From the NCBI RefSeq assembly GCF_030123505.1, contig NZ_CP126115.1, positions 585,501 through 649,500 of the forward strand: a DNA stretch of 64,000 nucleotides, given 5' to 3'. The translations under genes and the position numbers were made by a program. This DNA is from Neobacillus sp. YX16 (GTDB taxonomy: Bacteria > Bacillota > Bacilli > Bacillales > Cytobacillaceae). Shown one piece after another: positions 19,592 to 29,605 of this stretch; the first letter of the stretch is position 1, and each line of letters opens with the position of its first letter. The notes beneath the pieces are model-generated. The model was not told the DNA's origin. It worked only from the letters and a program-made list of their open reading frames with translations, and made no database searches.

Positions 19592-20713
19592 TTGACTGAA
19601 CAACAGTGGATAGAAGAAGCGTGGGAAAATGTCACGAATAAAATTAGTAGAACAAGTAAGAGAATAGGTGCGAACTTTCCTCATGCCAGTGAGAATGGGC
19701 AGTATGTACTTGCAGAACCTCATTGGTGGACTGCTGGTTTCTGGCCGGGACTATTATGGCTTATTTATCGAGATTCAAAAAATGAGAATTTAAGACTACT
19801 AGCGGAGGAATGTGAGGACAAGTTAGATATTGTCCAACGAGACTATTACAAACTTGATCATGATATGGGTTTTATGTGGACATTGACCAGTGTTGCTAGG
19901 TATAAAATCTTGGGTGAAGAAGAATCGAAACGGCGTGGACTGATAGCAGCAAATCTATTAATGGGGCGCTTTAACCCAAATGGTAACTATATTCGAGCAT
20001 GGAATCCATGGACCGAAGGAGAAGACAATAGTGGAATTGCCATTATTGACTGTATGATGAACCTGCCGCTCTTGTACTGGGCATCTGAAGAAACAGGTGA
20101 TCCAAGGTTCAAAGGTGTTGCCCAAAAGCATGCCGAAATGGTAGTAGATCACTTTATCCGAAGCGATGGCGGAGTTCACCATATTATTCGGTTCGACCCT
20201 AATAACGGTGAAAAGATAGAAGCGCTGGGCGGGCAGGGGTATGCGCCGGAATCTGCCTGGTCTCGGGGTACCGCATGGGCCATTTACGGACTCACGCTAA
20301 CTTACCATTATACAGGTGAAGAAAAATATCTAGATTATGCCAAGCGGGTTGCTCATTTTTTTATTTCTCACTTGTCGGAAGATTTCGTACCAGATTGGGA
20401 TTTTCGTCTTCCGAAAGAAGTAGATTCACCAAAGGACTCTTCAGCAGGAGCCATAGCTGCGTGCGGCCTTCTCTTGCTTGCTGACAAAGCAGCTTCCGAA
20501 GAGTCCCCTATATATAAGAAAGCAGGAGTAAGGATTCTTCAGTCCTTATACAACCATTACAGTGATTGGGAAGGATCAGAAGAGGGATTAATTCTCCATG
20601 CAACAAGTCATTTCCCACAAGGAAAATATACGGATAATCCTCTCATATATGGTGACTATTATTTTGTCGAGGGTCTAGCGTATTTAAAAGGGTTTAAAGA
20701 TTTATTTTGGTAG
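19592..20713 (+). CDS. Glycoside hydrolase family 88 unsaturated glucuronyl hydrolase
   Basis: Predicted to hydrate and release the 4,5-unsaturated uronic acid left at oligosaccharide ends by polysaccharide lyases. The alpha/alpha barrel family pattern is visible in HWWTAGFWPGLLW, HDMGFMW, the catalytic aspartate region AIIDCMMNLPLLYWAS, GYAPESAWSRGTAWAIYG and DSSAGAIAACGL. Length (373 residues) is normal and there is no signal peptide. GTG at 19583 is in frame, but TTG at 19592 sits six bases after GGGGTG and is favoured. It begins within 15 bases of the heparinase-like gene, so the two are surely co-transcribed. GH105 is a possible alternative family. Confidence 0.85.
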   Translation: MTEQQWIEEAWENVTNKISRTSKRIGANFPHASENGQYVLAEPHWWTAGFWPGLLWLIYRDSKNENLRLLAEECEDKLDIVQRDYYKLDHDMGFMWTLTSVARYKILGEEESKRRGLIAANLLMGRFNPNGNYIRAWNPWTEGEDNSGIAIIDCMMNLPLLYWASEETGDPRFKGVAQKHAEMVVDHFIRSDGGVHHIIRFDPNNGEKIEALGGQGYAPESAWSRGTAWAIYGLTLTYHYTGEEKYLDYAKRVAHFFISHLSEDFVPDWDFRLPKEVDSPKDSSAGAIAACGLLLLADKAASEESPIYKKAGVRILQSLYNHYSDWEGSEEGLILHATSHFPQGKYTDNPLIYGDYYFVEGLAYLKGFKDLFW

Positions 20714-20764
20714 ATTGATAGCTGAAGGAAAAAAGGAACCATTTCTCTGTCAGGAGGGAAGTTT

Positions 20765-22621
20765 ATGATAAAACTCGATTTACCTATTCAGAAAAATCCA
20801 CTTCAATCACGGGAGGATTTGAGTGACGCTGTAAAACAAATCTTAAACCCATTAATGCCTTTATACTCAAAGGGGAAAACCCTCCTCCAATTAGGCAGTA
20901 CAGGGGCAGGTTATTCAGATTCTCTAGCTGGAATGGAAGGGTTCTCAAGAATATTATGGGGACTTGTCCCCCTGTTAGCGGGTGGAGAGGAATCGGAAAT
21001 CTGGGATATACACCTGCAGGGCATAAAGAATGGTACAGACCCTTCTCATGAAGAATATTGGGGAGATATCGCAGACTTTGATCAGCGTGCTGTAGAAATG
21101 GCGGCATTTGGATATGCACTCGCGCTCATTCCTGAAAAGATTTGGGACCCTTTAAGTGATTTGGAAAAATTTAATTTGTTCCAGTGGCTAAATCAAATCA
21201 ACACAATCAAAGTTTATGATTGCAACTGGTTATTTTTCCCGGTAATAGTCAATCTCGGGTTTAAGAGAGTTGGCTTACCATATAATCGTGAAACAGTGAT
21301 GGAAAATCTTGAACGAATAGAACACTTTTATTTACAGGATGGATGGTATTCGGATGGGATAGGTGCTCATTGTGATTATTATGGACCGTTTGCCATTCAT
21401 TTTTATAGCCTGCTTTATGCAAAATTGATGGGCAGTGAGGATCCAGAAAGGGCAAAGTTGTACAAAAGCAGGGCAGCGGCATTTGCCAAGGATTTTATTT
21501 ACTGGTTTGCGAATGATGGCTCCGCCCTGCCATATGGGAGAAGCCTTGCTTATCGATTTGCGCAATCTTCCTTTTGGAGTGCTCTTGTCTACGCAGAGGT
21601 CGAGGTGTTTCCGCTAGGAGTAATGAAGGGAATTATCCTCCGGAACCTTCGATGGTGGTTTAGTCAAAATATATTTGACCATAATGGCCTGCTAACGATT
21701 GGCTATAGTTATCCAAATTTGGTCATGGCAGAGAATTATAATTCACCATGTTCACCTTATTGGGCGTTAAAAACCTTCCTGCCTTTAGCACTGCCTGTTG
21801 ATCATCCTTTTTGGAAGGTAGAGGAGGAACTTCTTCCTTCATTAAAGGAGAAGGTTGTACAGCACTCACCACGTTTTATCCTATGCAGACAAGATGAAGA
21901 AAACTATATTGCTGCATTTAATGCGGGGTATCAGCACACAAATGACCACTCTCATATTGCAGCGAAATATGAAAAATTCGTTTACTCCAATCTTTTTGGA
22001 TTTAGTGTGCAAAAAGCTGAATGGGGACTTGCACAGGGGGCATTTGATTCGATGCTTGCTGTCAGTGAGGGCGACAATATTTATAGAGGTAAAAGAAAGT
22101 GTGTGGAATATGAGGTAAATGATAATGTAATCTACACGAAATGGAAGCCGTGGGATGATGTTGAAATTAAAACATGGCTTGTTCCAGGGACTCCGTGGCA
22201 TATCCGAATCCATTGTATTGAGACAAGAAGAAACCTTGACGTTGCAGAGGGCGGATTCGCTTTAGGGTTGGAACATACCCAGTATAATGGGCAAAAGGCG
22301 GAAGGAATTACACACTTAAAAGAAAGTGCAGCCATTTCACCTTGGGCTGTAAGCGGTATAAAGAGCCTGTATGGAAATGGAAAAGCAGAACTCGTCTATC
22401 CAAATGCAAATACAAATCTAGTTCATACACGTACTGTTATACCAACTATTAAGGCTAGTCTAAAACCAGGAATACATTGGCTTGTAAATGCTGTGTTTGG
22501 GGAACCAGGAAGTGAAACCACTTTGAACCAATGGGAAACCAATCCAACGATTGAGTTTGGGGAAGAAAAGATATTCTTGGAGCTTGGAAAAGAAAAGATT
22601 ATTATTCACAAAGGAAGATAG
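20765..22621 (+). CDS. DUF2264 domain protein
   Basis: A 618-residue protein whose N-terminal two thirds match the DUF2264 family (GFSRILWGLVPLLAGG, DGWYSDG, DYYGPFAIHFYSLLYA, YGRSLAYRFAQSSFW). Its predicted fold is an alpha/alpha barrel like other carbohydrate-active enzymes. The activity of the family is not established. The C-terminal part is beta-rich. It lies between GH88 and LacZ genes with short gaps and a good AGGAGG site, so it is part of the same operon and probably acts on the same glycan. No signal peptide is seen. Confidence 0.8.
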   Translation: MIKLDLPIQKNPLQSREDLSDAVKQILNPLMPLYSKGKTLLQLGSTGAGYSDSLAGMEGFSRILWGLVPLLAGGEESEIWDIHLQGIKNGTDPSHEEYWGDIADFDQRAVEMAAFGYALALIPEKIWDPLSDLEKFNLFQWLNQINTIKVYDCNWLFFPVIVNLGFKRVGLPYNRETVMENLERIEHFYLQDGWYSDGIGAHCDYYGPFAIHFYSLLYAKLMGSEDPERAKLYKSRAAAFAKDFIYWFANDGSALPYGRSLAYRFAQSSFWSALVYAEVEVFPLGVMKGIILRNLRWWFSQNIFDHNGLLTIGYSYPNLVMAENYNSPCSPYWALKTFLPLALPVDHPFWKVEEELLPSLKEKVVQHSPRFILCRQDEENYIAAFNAGYQHTNDHSHIAAKYEKFVYSNLFGFSVQKAEWGLAQGAFDSMLAVSEGDNIYRGKRKCVEYEVNDNVIYTKWKPWDDVEIKTWLVPGTPWHIRIHCIETRRNLDVAEGGFALGLEHTQYNGQKAEGITHLKESAAISPWAVSGIKSLYGNGKAELVYPNANTNLVHTRTVIPTIKASLKPGIHWLVNAVFGEPGSETTLNQWETNPTIEFGEEKIFLELGKEKIIIHKGR

Positions 22622-22636
22622 GAAGTGTAAATAGAT

Positions 22637-25600
22637 ATGACAACAGCTCCAAAATTAGGCTGGCTTACAGATTTAAATGTGTTTTCTGTAAACCGTCTTC
22701 CAGCGCATTCAGATCATCTCTATTATGAGAAAATGGAGGAGGCACAAAGTGTGGCTCCGATGAAAATGCGTCATGATTTAAATGGAAATTGGAAATTTTT
22801 CTATAGTATTAATCCGGATCACAGACCAGATCAATTTTATAAAACTGGATATCCTTGTTCAAGCTGGGGAGATATCAGTGTTCCTGGTCATATTCAACTC
22901 CAAGGCTATGGTCAGCCCCAATATGTAAATACGATGTATCCTTGGGACGGACTTAATGACATTCGTCCGCCAGAAATTCCAACAGATCATAATCCGGTTG
23001 GAAGTTATGTTAAATTCTTCAACGTTCCGACTAACATGGAAAATAAGCCAGTTTATATTTCCTTCCAAGGAGTAGAGTCTGCTTTTTATGTATGGTTAAA
23101 TGGTGAGTTTGTCGGCTACAGCGAGGATTCTTTTACCCCTGCTGAGTTTGAACTCACGCCTTATTTGGTTGAAGGTGAGAACAAGCTGGCAGTGGAGGTT
23201 TATCAGCGGAGTACCGGCAGTTGGCTGGAAGACCAGGATTTTTGGAGATTTTCAGGAATATTTCGTGATGTGTATCTTTATACAGTACCTGAAATACATG
23301 TATCGGATGTATTTGTCCGCCCAGAGCTGGATTCTACTTTTACAAAGGGTATGTTAAATGTTGATTTAAGGCTTCAAGGAGCGAATGCTTCAAATATTAC
23401 AGCAGAATTAGTGGATAGACAGGGATGTCTTGTTGCTGCATCAAAAGGTGAAAAAGTAAATGGCAACTGGTCCATTTCAATGCCTATCAATAACCCTGAG
23501 CTTTGGAGTGCAGAAAACCCCTATTTGTATCAGTTATATATACAACTCTATAACGAGTCTGGCAGTTTGGTAGAGGTTGTTCCTCAGAAGGTTGGGTTTA
23601 GAAGATTTGAGCTGGTGAATAAAATTATGCACCTCAATGGAGAGAGAATTGTGTTCAAAGGCGTGAATCGTCATGAATTCAATCCACGCACGGGCAGGGC
23701 GATTACGAAGGACGACATGCTCTGGGATATTAAAACGCTAAAACGTCATAACATCAATGCAGTTCGTACGTCTCACTATCCTAACCAAAGCTATTGGTAC
23801 GAGCTATGTGATGAGTATGGTGTATATGTCATCGATGAGATGAATCTAGAAACACACGGCTCATGGCAAAAGATGGGGGCCGTTGAGCCTTCCTGGAATA
23901 TTCCTGGTAATAAGCCGGAATGGGAGGCAATCGTCATGGACCGAGCCATTTCGATGGTAGAAAGGGATAAAAATCACCCATCTATCTTGATTTGGTCCTG
24001 TGGAAACGAATCTTACGCTGGCGAAGTGATTCTAAATGTCTCTAAATATTTCAAAAATGCTGATCCTAGCAGACTCGTTCACTATGAAGGAGTTTTCCAC
24101 AACCGTGATTATAACGACACAAGTGATATGGAAAGCCGCATGTATGCGAAGCCAGTCGATATTGAAAAGTACTTAAATGGAAATCCGGAGAAGCCATACA
24201 TTAGCTGTGAGTACATGCATGCAATGGGAAATTCACTTGGCGGTATGTACAAATATACGGATCTTGAGCAAAAGTATCCAATGTATCAGGGTGGGTTTAT
24301 ATGGGATTATATTGATCAATCCATTTATAAAAAGGACCGTTACGGAAATGAATACCTTGCATACGGCGGCGATTTTGGTGATCGTCCGACGGATTATGGA
24401 TTCTGTACAAATGGAATTGTGTATGCGAACAGAGAGCTTTCACCTAAAATGCAGGAGGTTAAATTCCTATATCAAGATTTTAAACTAATTCCAGACCAGA
24501 CGGGTGTTACCATCAAAAATGAGAGTTTGTTCTCCAATGCTGCGGACTATGAGCTCGAATATGTCCTATTCCGTGAAGGGAAGGAATTATACCGAAATAC
24601 ACTATTAGCTGTGGTTGGGCCGCAAAGTGAAGGACGTTTTGAGTTTGATATCCCTGCAGAAATCCAAGCTGAAACAGGTGAGTATTGCATTCAAACATCA
24701 CTCGTGCTGAAGGAAAGTACCCTTTGGGGCGAAGAAGGGTATGAAATTGCATTCGGTCAGTTTGTTTATCAAGTGGGTACAAGGGAATTAGCGCAAGTAT
24801 TCGGCAATTTACGGGTTGTCTATGGGGATGTCAATATTGGTATTCACGGTCGTGACTTTTCGGTTATGTTCTCTAAAGGTGCAGGAAGCTTAGTATCCCT
24901 GAACTATGCTGGTAGTGAGATGATTTCATTACCGCCGGCACCATTGTTCTGGAGGGCTAGTACGGACAATGATCGAGGGTATTCTCAAGGGTTCCATTCC
25001 GGGCCTTGGTATGCAGCGAGCCTGGCGAGAAAGTGTGTAAATATAGAGGTGGAAGAGAAGAGCGGTCTAGTCAGTATTGGGTTTACCTACAAGTTTTCCA
25101 TTAGTAATGACATTGGTGTAAAGACAGTCTATATAGTTTATCCGGATGGAAGTGTTCGAGTAAAGTCTGAGTACATAGGTGATGACAATCTACCTCAACT
25201 GCCGATTTTTGCAGTGTCCTTCAAGATCCCTGCTGATTATGACCAACTTGAGTGGTATGCGATGGGTCCAGAAGAAAATTACTCTGACCGTGCTATGGGT
25301 GCTAAACTTGGTATCTTTAAAAATCAAGTAAGTGATAATCTATCAGGATATGTCATGCCGCAGGAATCTGGAAATCGAACCGGTGTCCGCCGCGTCAGTG
25401 TGACAAACCGTAACGGTCAGGGCATCAGAATTTCTTCGGTAACGAAACCGCTGGAATGCAACTTTAGTCCATATACAGCATTTGAACTTGAAAATGCACA
25501 GCATGTTTATGAACTTCCGCCTGTTCATTATACCGTTGTAACAGTTGCCGGTAAGCAGATGGGTGTTGGCGGGGACGACAGCTGGGGAGCTCCAGTTCAT

Positions 25601-25663
25601 GACGAACACCTAATCAAGGCAAATCAAGAGATGGAATTTGAATTTCTAATCCAAAGGGTTTGA
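22637..25663 (+). CDS. lacZ: LacZ-type GH2 beta-galactosidase
   Basis: Cytoplasmic beta-galactosidase of 1008 residues with the five-domain LacZ plan: sugar-binding N-domain (30-220), immunoglobulin-like domain, TIM barrel from about 335, and a C-terminal small-chain domain (GSLVSLNYAG onward). The GH2 signature includes GVNRHEFNPRTGR. The acid/base is E458 in ILIWSCGNES and the nucleophile is E525 in PYISCEYMHAMGN. It ends the operon that starts with the receiver-only gene and is followed by a strong terminator and the galactose (Leloir) operon, which would consume the galactose released. Confidence 0.93.
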   Translation: MTTAPKLGWLTDLNVFSVNRLPAHSDHLYYEKMEEAQSVAPMKMRHDLNGNWKFFYSINPDHRPDQFYKTGYPCSSWGDISVPGHIQLQGYGQPQYVNTMYPWDGLNDIRPPEIPTDHNPVGSYVKFFNVPTNMENKPVYISFQGVESAFYVWLNGEFVGYSEDSFTPAEFELTPYLVEGENKLAVEVYQRSTGSWLEDQDFWRFSGIFRDVYLYTVPEIHVSDVFVRPELDSTFTKGMLNVDLRLQGANASNITAELVDRQGCLVAASKGEKVNGNWSISMPINNPELWSAENPYLYQLYIQLYNESGSLVEVVPQKVGFRRFELVNKIMHLNGERIVFKGVNRHEFNPRTGRAITKDDMLWDIKTLKRHNINAVRTSHYPNQSYWYELCDEYGVYVIDEMNLETHGSWQKMGAVEPSWNIPGNKPEWEAIVMDRAISMVERDKNHPSILIWSCGNESYAGEVILNVSKYFKNADPSRLVHYEGVFHNRDYNDTSDMESRMYAKPVDIEKYLNGNPEKPYISCEYMHAMGNSLGGMYKYTDLEQKYPMYQGGFIWDYIDQSIYKKDRYGNEYLAYGGDFGDRPTDYGFCTNGIVYANRELSPKMQEVKFLYQDFKLIPDQTGVTIKNESLFSNAADYELEYVLFREGKELYRNTLLAVVGPQSEGRFEFDIPAEIQAETGEYCIQTSLVLKESTLWGEEGYEIAFGQFVYQVGTRELAQVFGNLRVVYGDVNIGIHGRDFSVMFSKGAGSLVSLNYAGSEMISLPPAPLFWRASTDNDRGYSQGFHSGPWYAASLARKCVNIEVEEKSGLVSIGFTYKFSISNDIGVKTVYIVYPDGSVRVKSEYIGDDNLPQLPIFAVSFKIPADYDQLEWYAMGPEENYSDRAMGAKLGIFKNQVSDNLSGYVMPQESGNRTGVRRVSVTNRNGQGIRISSVTKPLECNFSPYTAFELENAQHVYELPPVHYTVVTVAGKQMGVGGDDSWGAPVHDEHLIKANQEMEFEFLIQRV

Positions 25664-25740
25664 ACGGCTACAGTGCTCTTCAGAATAGATACAAGGAAAA
25701 CAGAGCAATCTATCAAAGGTAAAACTAAGAAAAAACTAGG

Positions 25741-25776
25741 GAAAGAGCCTGAATGAATCAGGCTCTTTCATTTTTT
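25741..25776 (+). terminator. Rho-independent terminator after lacZ
   Basis: GAAAGAGCCTGA pairs perfectly with TCAGGCTCTTTC around a five-base loop, followed by ATTTTTTG. It separates the lacZ unit from galK. Confidence 0.92.
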
Positions 25777-25790
25777 GTTTTTACGATTTG

Positions 25791-25815
25791 TTTTAGTAAA
25801 ATTTTTAGTAAAAAT
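25791..25815 (+). promoter_or_regulatory. Direct repeat TTTTAGTAAAA before galK, candidate operator
   Basis: TTTTAGTAAAA occurs twice with starts 12 bases apart, 65-90 bases before the galK start. The operon ends in a LacI-family regulator gene, so an operator here is expected. A related AGTAAAATT inverted repeat occurs at 41201. AT-richness makes chance similarity possible. Confidence 0.35.
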
Positions 25816-25878
25816 AATGGATTTTTTTTACCTTAAGAGTTAAAATTAACGTATAGATAGAATAATGGAGGGACGACA

Positions 25879-27060
25879 ATGAACATCACAAAGTTAACAA
25901 CTACATTTAGAGAATTATTTGAGGTTCAGCCTGAGCAAGCATTCTTTGCTCCGGGGAGAATTAATTTAATTGGTGAACATACAGATTACAACGGCGGCCA
26001 TGTATTTCCTTGTGCAATTACTTATGGGACGTATGCCGTAGCAAAAAAAAGGGATGACAATGTTGTCCGCCTTTACTCAGTGAACTTTCCGAACAAAGAA
26101 GTTATTGAATTTGACTTAACACAATTAGATTATGATAAGCAGCATAATTGGGCTAATTACCCAAAAGGGATGATTCGTTATATAAAGGAAGCGGGCTACG
26201 ATATTCCTACAGGTTTTGAGTGTGTAATTGAAGGCAATATCCCAAATGGAGCAGGACTTTCATCTTCTGCGTCGATTGAGCTGCTAACTGGGGTGCTGTT
26301 AGACGGGTTATATAAATTAGGGATTCCGCGTCTGGATATGATTAAGCTTGGTAAAAGAGTTGAAAATGAGTTCATTGGTGTCAACAGTGGAATTATGGAC
26401 CAATTTGCTATTGGAATGGGAAAAAAGGACGCGGGAATATTGCTTGATTGCCAGACATTGAACTTTCAGTACGCTCCAATTAAGCTTGAAGGTTACAAGA
26501 TTTTAATCATGAATACCAATAAGCGCAGAGAGCTGGCAGATTCCAAATACAATGAGCGCCGTGGGGAATGTGAACAAGCTTTAGCACAGCTGCAGCTAAG
26601 TCTTCCAATTGAAGCACTTGGACAGCTGACGGAAGCGGAGTTCGATGAGAATCAAACCTTAATACCTAACGAAACGGTTCGTAAGCGTGCGAAACATGCC
26701 GTGTATGAGAACGTAAGAACACTCAAGGCACTTGAAGAATTAAGGGCAGGGAACCTTGAGGCGTTTGGACAGTTAATGAATCAATCGCATATTTCGCTGC
26801 GAGACGATTATGAAGTGACTGGAGTTGAACTAGACAGTTTAGTAGAAGCTGCTTGGAAACAGCCAGGTGTAATTGGTGCCCGCATGACAGGAGCTGGATT
26901 TGGGGGCTGTGCCATTGCCATCGTTGAAAATGAACAGGTTGATAGCTTTATTGCTAAGGTTGGTGCAGCTTATCAGGACAAAATTGGATATCCTGCAGAT
27001 TTCTATGTAGCAAGTATTGGTGATGGGGCAAAAGAAATCCAAATGGGGGAATTTGAATGA
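25879..27060 (+). CDS. galK: Galactokinase
   Basis: Phosphorylates galactose at C1 with ATP, the first committed step of the Leloir pathway. GHMP-kinase features are complete: the galactokinase signature GRINLIGEHTDYNGG near residue 25, the phosphate loop GAGLSSSASIE, the motif SGIMDQFAIGMG with its catalytic aspartate, and MTGAGFGGCAI near the C-terminus. Length of 393 residues is normal. GGAGGG precedes the ATG. The last four bases overlap galE (ATGA), implying coupled translation. Confidence 0.97.
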   Translation: MNITKLTTTFRELFEVQPEQAFFAPGRINLIGEHTDYNGGHVFPCAITYGTYAVAKKRDDNVVRLYSVNFPNKEVIEFDLTQLDYDKQHNWANYPKGMIRYIKEAGYDIPTGFECVIEGNIPNGAGLSSSASIELLTGVLLDGLYKLGIPRLDMIKLGKRVENEFIGVNSGIMDQFAIGMGKKDAGILLDCQTLNFQYAPIKLEGYKILIMNTNKRRELADSKYNERRGECEQALAQLQLSLPIEALGQLTEAEFDENQTLIPNETVRKRAKHAVYENVRTLKALEELRAGNLEAFGQLMNQSHISLRDDYEVTGVELDSLVEAAWKQPGVIGARMTGAGFGGCAIAIVENEQVDSFIAKVGAAYQDKIGYPADFYVASIGDGAKEIQMGEFE

Positions 27061-28046
27061 GTATTCTTGTTTTAGGCGGGGCCGGTTATGTTGGCTCTCA
27101 TGCTGTTTACCAGTTAATTGATCAGGGGTCGCAAGTGGTGGTCATCGATAATTTGCAAACTGGCCATCGTGATGCCATTCATCCAAAAGCACATTTCTAT
27201 GAAGGTGACATTCGCAGCCGAGAGTTTATGCGTTCTGTTTTTGAAAAAGAAAAGATTGAAGCGATCCTGCATTTTGCCGCCAACTCTCTTGTTGGCGAAT
27301 CGATGACGGAGCCCTTAAAGTACTATGACAACAATGTATTCGGCACACAAATTGTCCTCGAAATGATGAAGGAATTTAATGTGAAGCATATTATCTTTTC
27401 GTCGACAGCCGCGGTTTATGGTGAACAGAAGGTTGTCCCTATTACAGAAGATGCTCGGGCAATGCCAACGAACACCTATGGTGAAACAAAACTTACGATG
27501 GAAAAAATGATTGCTTGGTGCGAAAAGGCATTTGATCTTAAATATGTTTCACTCCGGTATTTTAACGTTGCTTCCGCAAGAAGCGGCGGGGAGATTGGCG
27601 AAGACCATAACCCTGAAACGCATTTAATTCCCGTTGTATTAGAGGCTGCATTAGGAAAAAGGCCGGCGGTAACGGTCTTTGGTCAGGATTATGATACGGC
27701 AGACGGGACCTGCATCCGCGATTACATTCATGTTGAAGACTTAATTGATGCACATCTTCTTGCACTAAGATACTTGCAAAATGGCGGGAAAAGTAATGTA
27801 TTTAATCTGGGCAGCAGCCAGGGATTTTCGGTAAAAGAAATTATCGAAACAGCAAAAGAAGTAACAGGTATTGATATTCCTGTTCAATTCGGAGAACGCC
27901 GTTCGGGCGACCCTAGTACGTTAATTGCCTCATCGGAAAAAGCCAGAAGTGTACTTGGGTGGAATCCAACAAGAACGTCCATACACCAAATCATCAGTGA
28001 TGCGTGGAACTGGCACCAGCATCATCCAAATGGATACGAGAGGTGA
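27057..28046 (+). CDS. galE: UDP-glucose 4-epimerase
   Basis: Interconverts UDP-galactose and UDP-glucose with bound NAD. The short-chain dehydrogenase fold shows the Rossmann motif GGAGYVGSH, the substrate serine/threonine stretch SSTAAVYG and the catalytic YGETK. The GalE-typical RYFNVASA and GTCIRDYIHVEDL are also present. The 329-residue length is standard. It starts inside the end of galK and is followed within five bases by galT. Confidence 0.97.
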   Translation: MSILVLGGAGYVGSHAVYQLIDQGSQVVVIDNLQTGHRDAIHPKAHFYEGDIRSREFMRSVFEKEKIEAILHFAANSLVGESMTEPLKYYDNNVFGTQIVLEMMKEFNVKHIIFSSTAAVYGEQKVVPITEDARAMPTNTYGETKLTMEKMIAWCEKAFDLKYVSLRYFNVASARSGGEIGEDHNPETHLIPVVLEAALGKRPAVTVFGQDYDTADGTCIRDYIHVEDLIDAHLLALRYLQNGGKSNVFNLGSSQGFSVKEIIETAKEVTGIDIPVQFGERRSGDPSTLIASSEKARSVLGWNPTRTSIHQIISDAWNWHQHHPNGYER

Positions 28047-28051
28047 ATGGT

Positions 28052-29533
28052 ATGATTTATCAAGTAATCCAACAATTAATCAATCAAGCCATTGCTGCTC
28101 AATTAATGGAGCCTGAGGATGAAATCTATGCTCGCAATCAAATTCTTTCACTCTTACATTTAGTTGAGTTTAAGGAATGTGATGCAGAATCTACTTTAGA
28201 GACACCTGATTTACTTGAACAGATTATAGAGTACGCCTGTGAACAAGAAATTATTGAAGATATTTTTGATGAAAAAGAGATTTTGGCAAGTAAAATAATG
28301 AACTGCTTTATGGCACGTCCATCAACGGTTAATCAAATATTTAACGAAAAATATAAACAAAATCCGCAAGCCGCGACAGAGTTTTTTTATGAATTAAGTA
28401 AAAATAGTAATTATATTCAGATGAAGCGGATTCGCAATAATATTGAGTACAAGGTTAGCACGGAATATGGTGAACTGGACATTACGATAAATCTATCGAA
28501 ACCAGAAAAAGACCCTAGAAGTATTGAACGTGAACGTGCCGCAAAAAAGAATGACTATCCGAAGTGTCTGCTTTGTGTTGAAAATGAAGGGTATGCAGGA
28601 AGAATTGGCCATCCGGCGCGCTCAAATCACCGCTTGATCAAGTTAAATCTTTTAGAAGAGAATTGGTTTTTACAGTATTCTCCATATGTTTACTATAATG
28701 AACATTGTATTGTGCTGTCAGAGGAACATAGGGATATGAAGATTACTTCTGCGGCCTTCAAGCGTCTTTTAAGCTTTGTCGAGCAATTTCCTCACTATTT
28801 TGTTGGATCCAATGCTGACTTGCCGATAGTCGGTGGTTCCATTTTGTCCCATGATCATTATCAGGGAGGACATTACGAATTTTCGATGGCAAAAGCGGAG
28901 GATGATTGGAGTTTTGAGTTAGATAGATTCCCGAATGTCCGTGGTTCCATTGTTAAATGGCCTATGTCTGTCATTCGATTGCGCTCTGAGGAAATTGGAC
29001 CACTTGTGGAAGCAGGTGAACATATTCTATCCACATGGAGAAATTACAGCGATGAAACAGTAGAAATCTATGCAAAAACAGGCGATACTCCGCACAATAC
29101 CATTACACCTATTGCACGTAAAAAACAGAATGTATATGAATTAGATTTAGTTCTGCGGAACAATCGAACGAGTGAGGAACATCCACTTGGCATTTTTCAT
29201 CCTCATCAGGACGTTCATCATATTAAGCGGGAAAACATCGGGCTAATCGAAGTAATGGGGCTGGCTGTTTTACCAGCACGCTTGAAGGACGAACTTAAAG
29301 AGGTCGAACATTTCATTCTAGGAGAAACTGATATCGTTGCTGACTATCATCTGGATTGGGCAAAAGGTTTAAAAGAAGAGTATCAGGCTGCTGCAACAGA
29401 ATCAAACGTAGAAGCAATTGTGAGAGAAGAGACCGGTAAGAAGTTTTTAAAATGCTTAGAAGATGCTGGTGTTTATAAGAGAAATGAAGAGGGTAAAGCC
29501 GGGTTCAAGCGCTTTATCTCGTCTTTAGTATAG
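28052..29533 (+). CDS. galT: UDP-glucose-hexose-1-phosphate uridylyltransferase, class II
   Basis: Transfers UMP from UDP-glucose to galactose-1-phosphate. This is the Firmicutes-type (class II) enzyme: it has about 230 N-terminal residues before the catalytic core, KCLLCVENEGYAGRIGHPAR, and the histidine motif SHDHYQGGHYEF. An open frame extends upstream to 28004, but those 16 codons lie inside galE and lack a ribosome binding site. The ATG at 28052 follows AGGTG and gives 493 residues, typical of the family. Confidence 0.95.
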   Translation: MIYQVIQQLINQAIAAQLMEPEDEIYARNQILSLLHLVEFKECDAESTLETPDLLEQIIEYACEQEIIEDIFDEKEILASKIMNCFMARPSTVNQIFNEKYKQNPQAATEFFYELSKNSNYIQMKRIRNNIEYKVSTEYGELDITINLSKPEKDPRSIERERAAKKNDYPKCLLCVENEGYAGRIGHPARSNHRLIKLNLLEENWFLQYSPYVYYNEHCIVLSEEHRDMKITSAAFKRLLSFVEQFPHYFVGSNADLPIVGGSILSHDHYQGGHYEFSMAKAEDDWSFELDRFPNVRGSIVKWPMSVIRLRSEEIGPLVEAGEHILSTWRNYSDETVEIYAKTGDTPHNTITPIARKKQNVYELDLVLRNNRTSEEHPLGIFHPHQDVHHIKRENIGLIEVMGLAVLPARLKDELKEVEHFILGETDIVADYHLDWAKGLKEEYQAAATESNVEAIVREETGKKFLKCLEDAGVYKRNEEGKAGFKRFISSLV

Positions 29534-29605
29534 GTTATTCAGCTGACAGCTTGGAATGGCATAAGTGCTCATATCTTTGAAGTGAATTAATGGAGTGGAA
29601 AAAGA

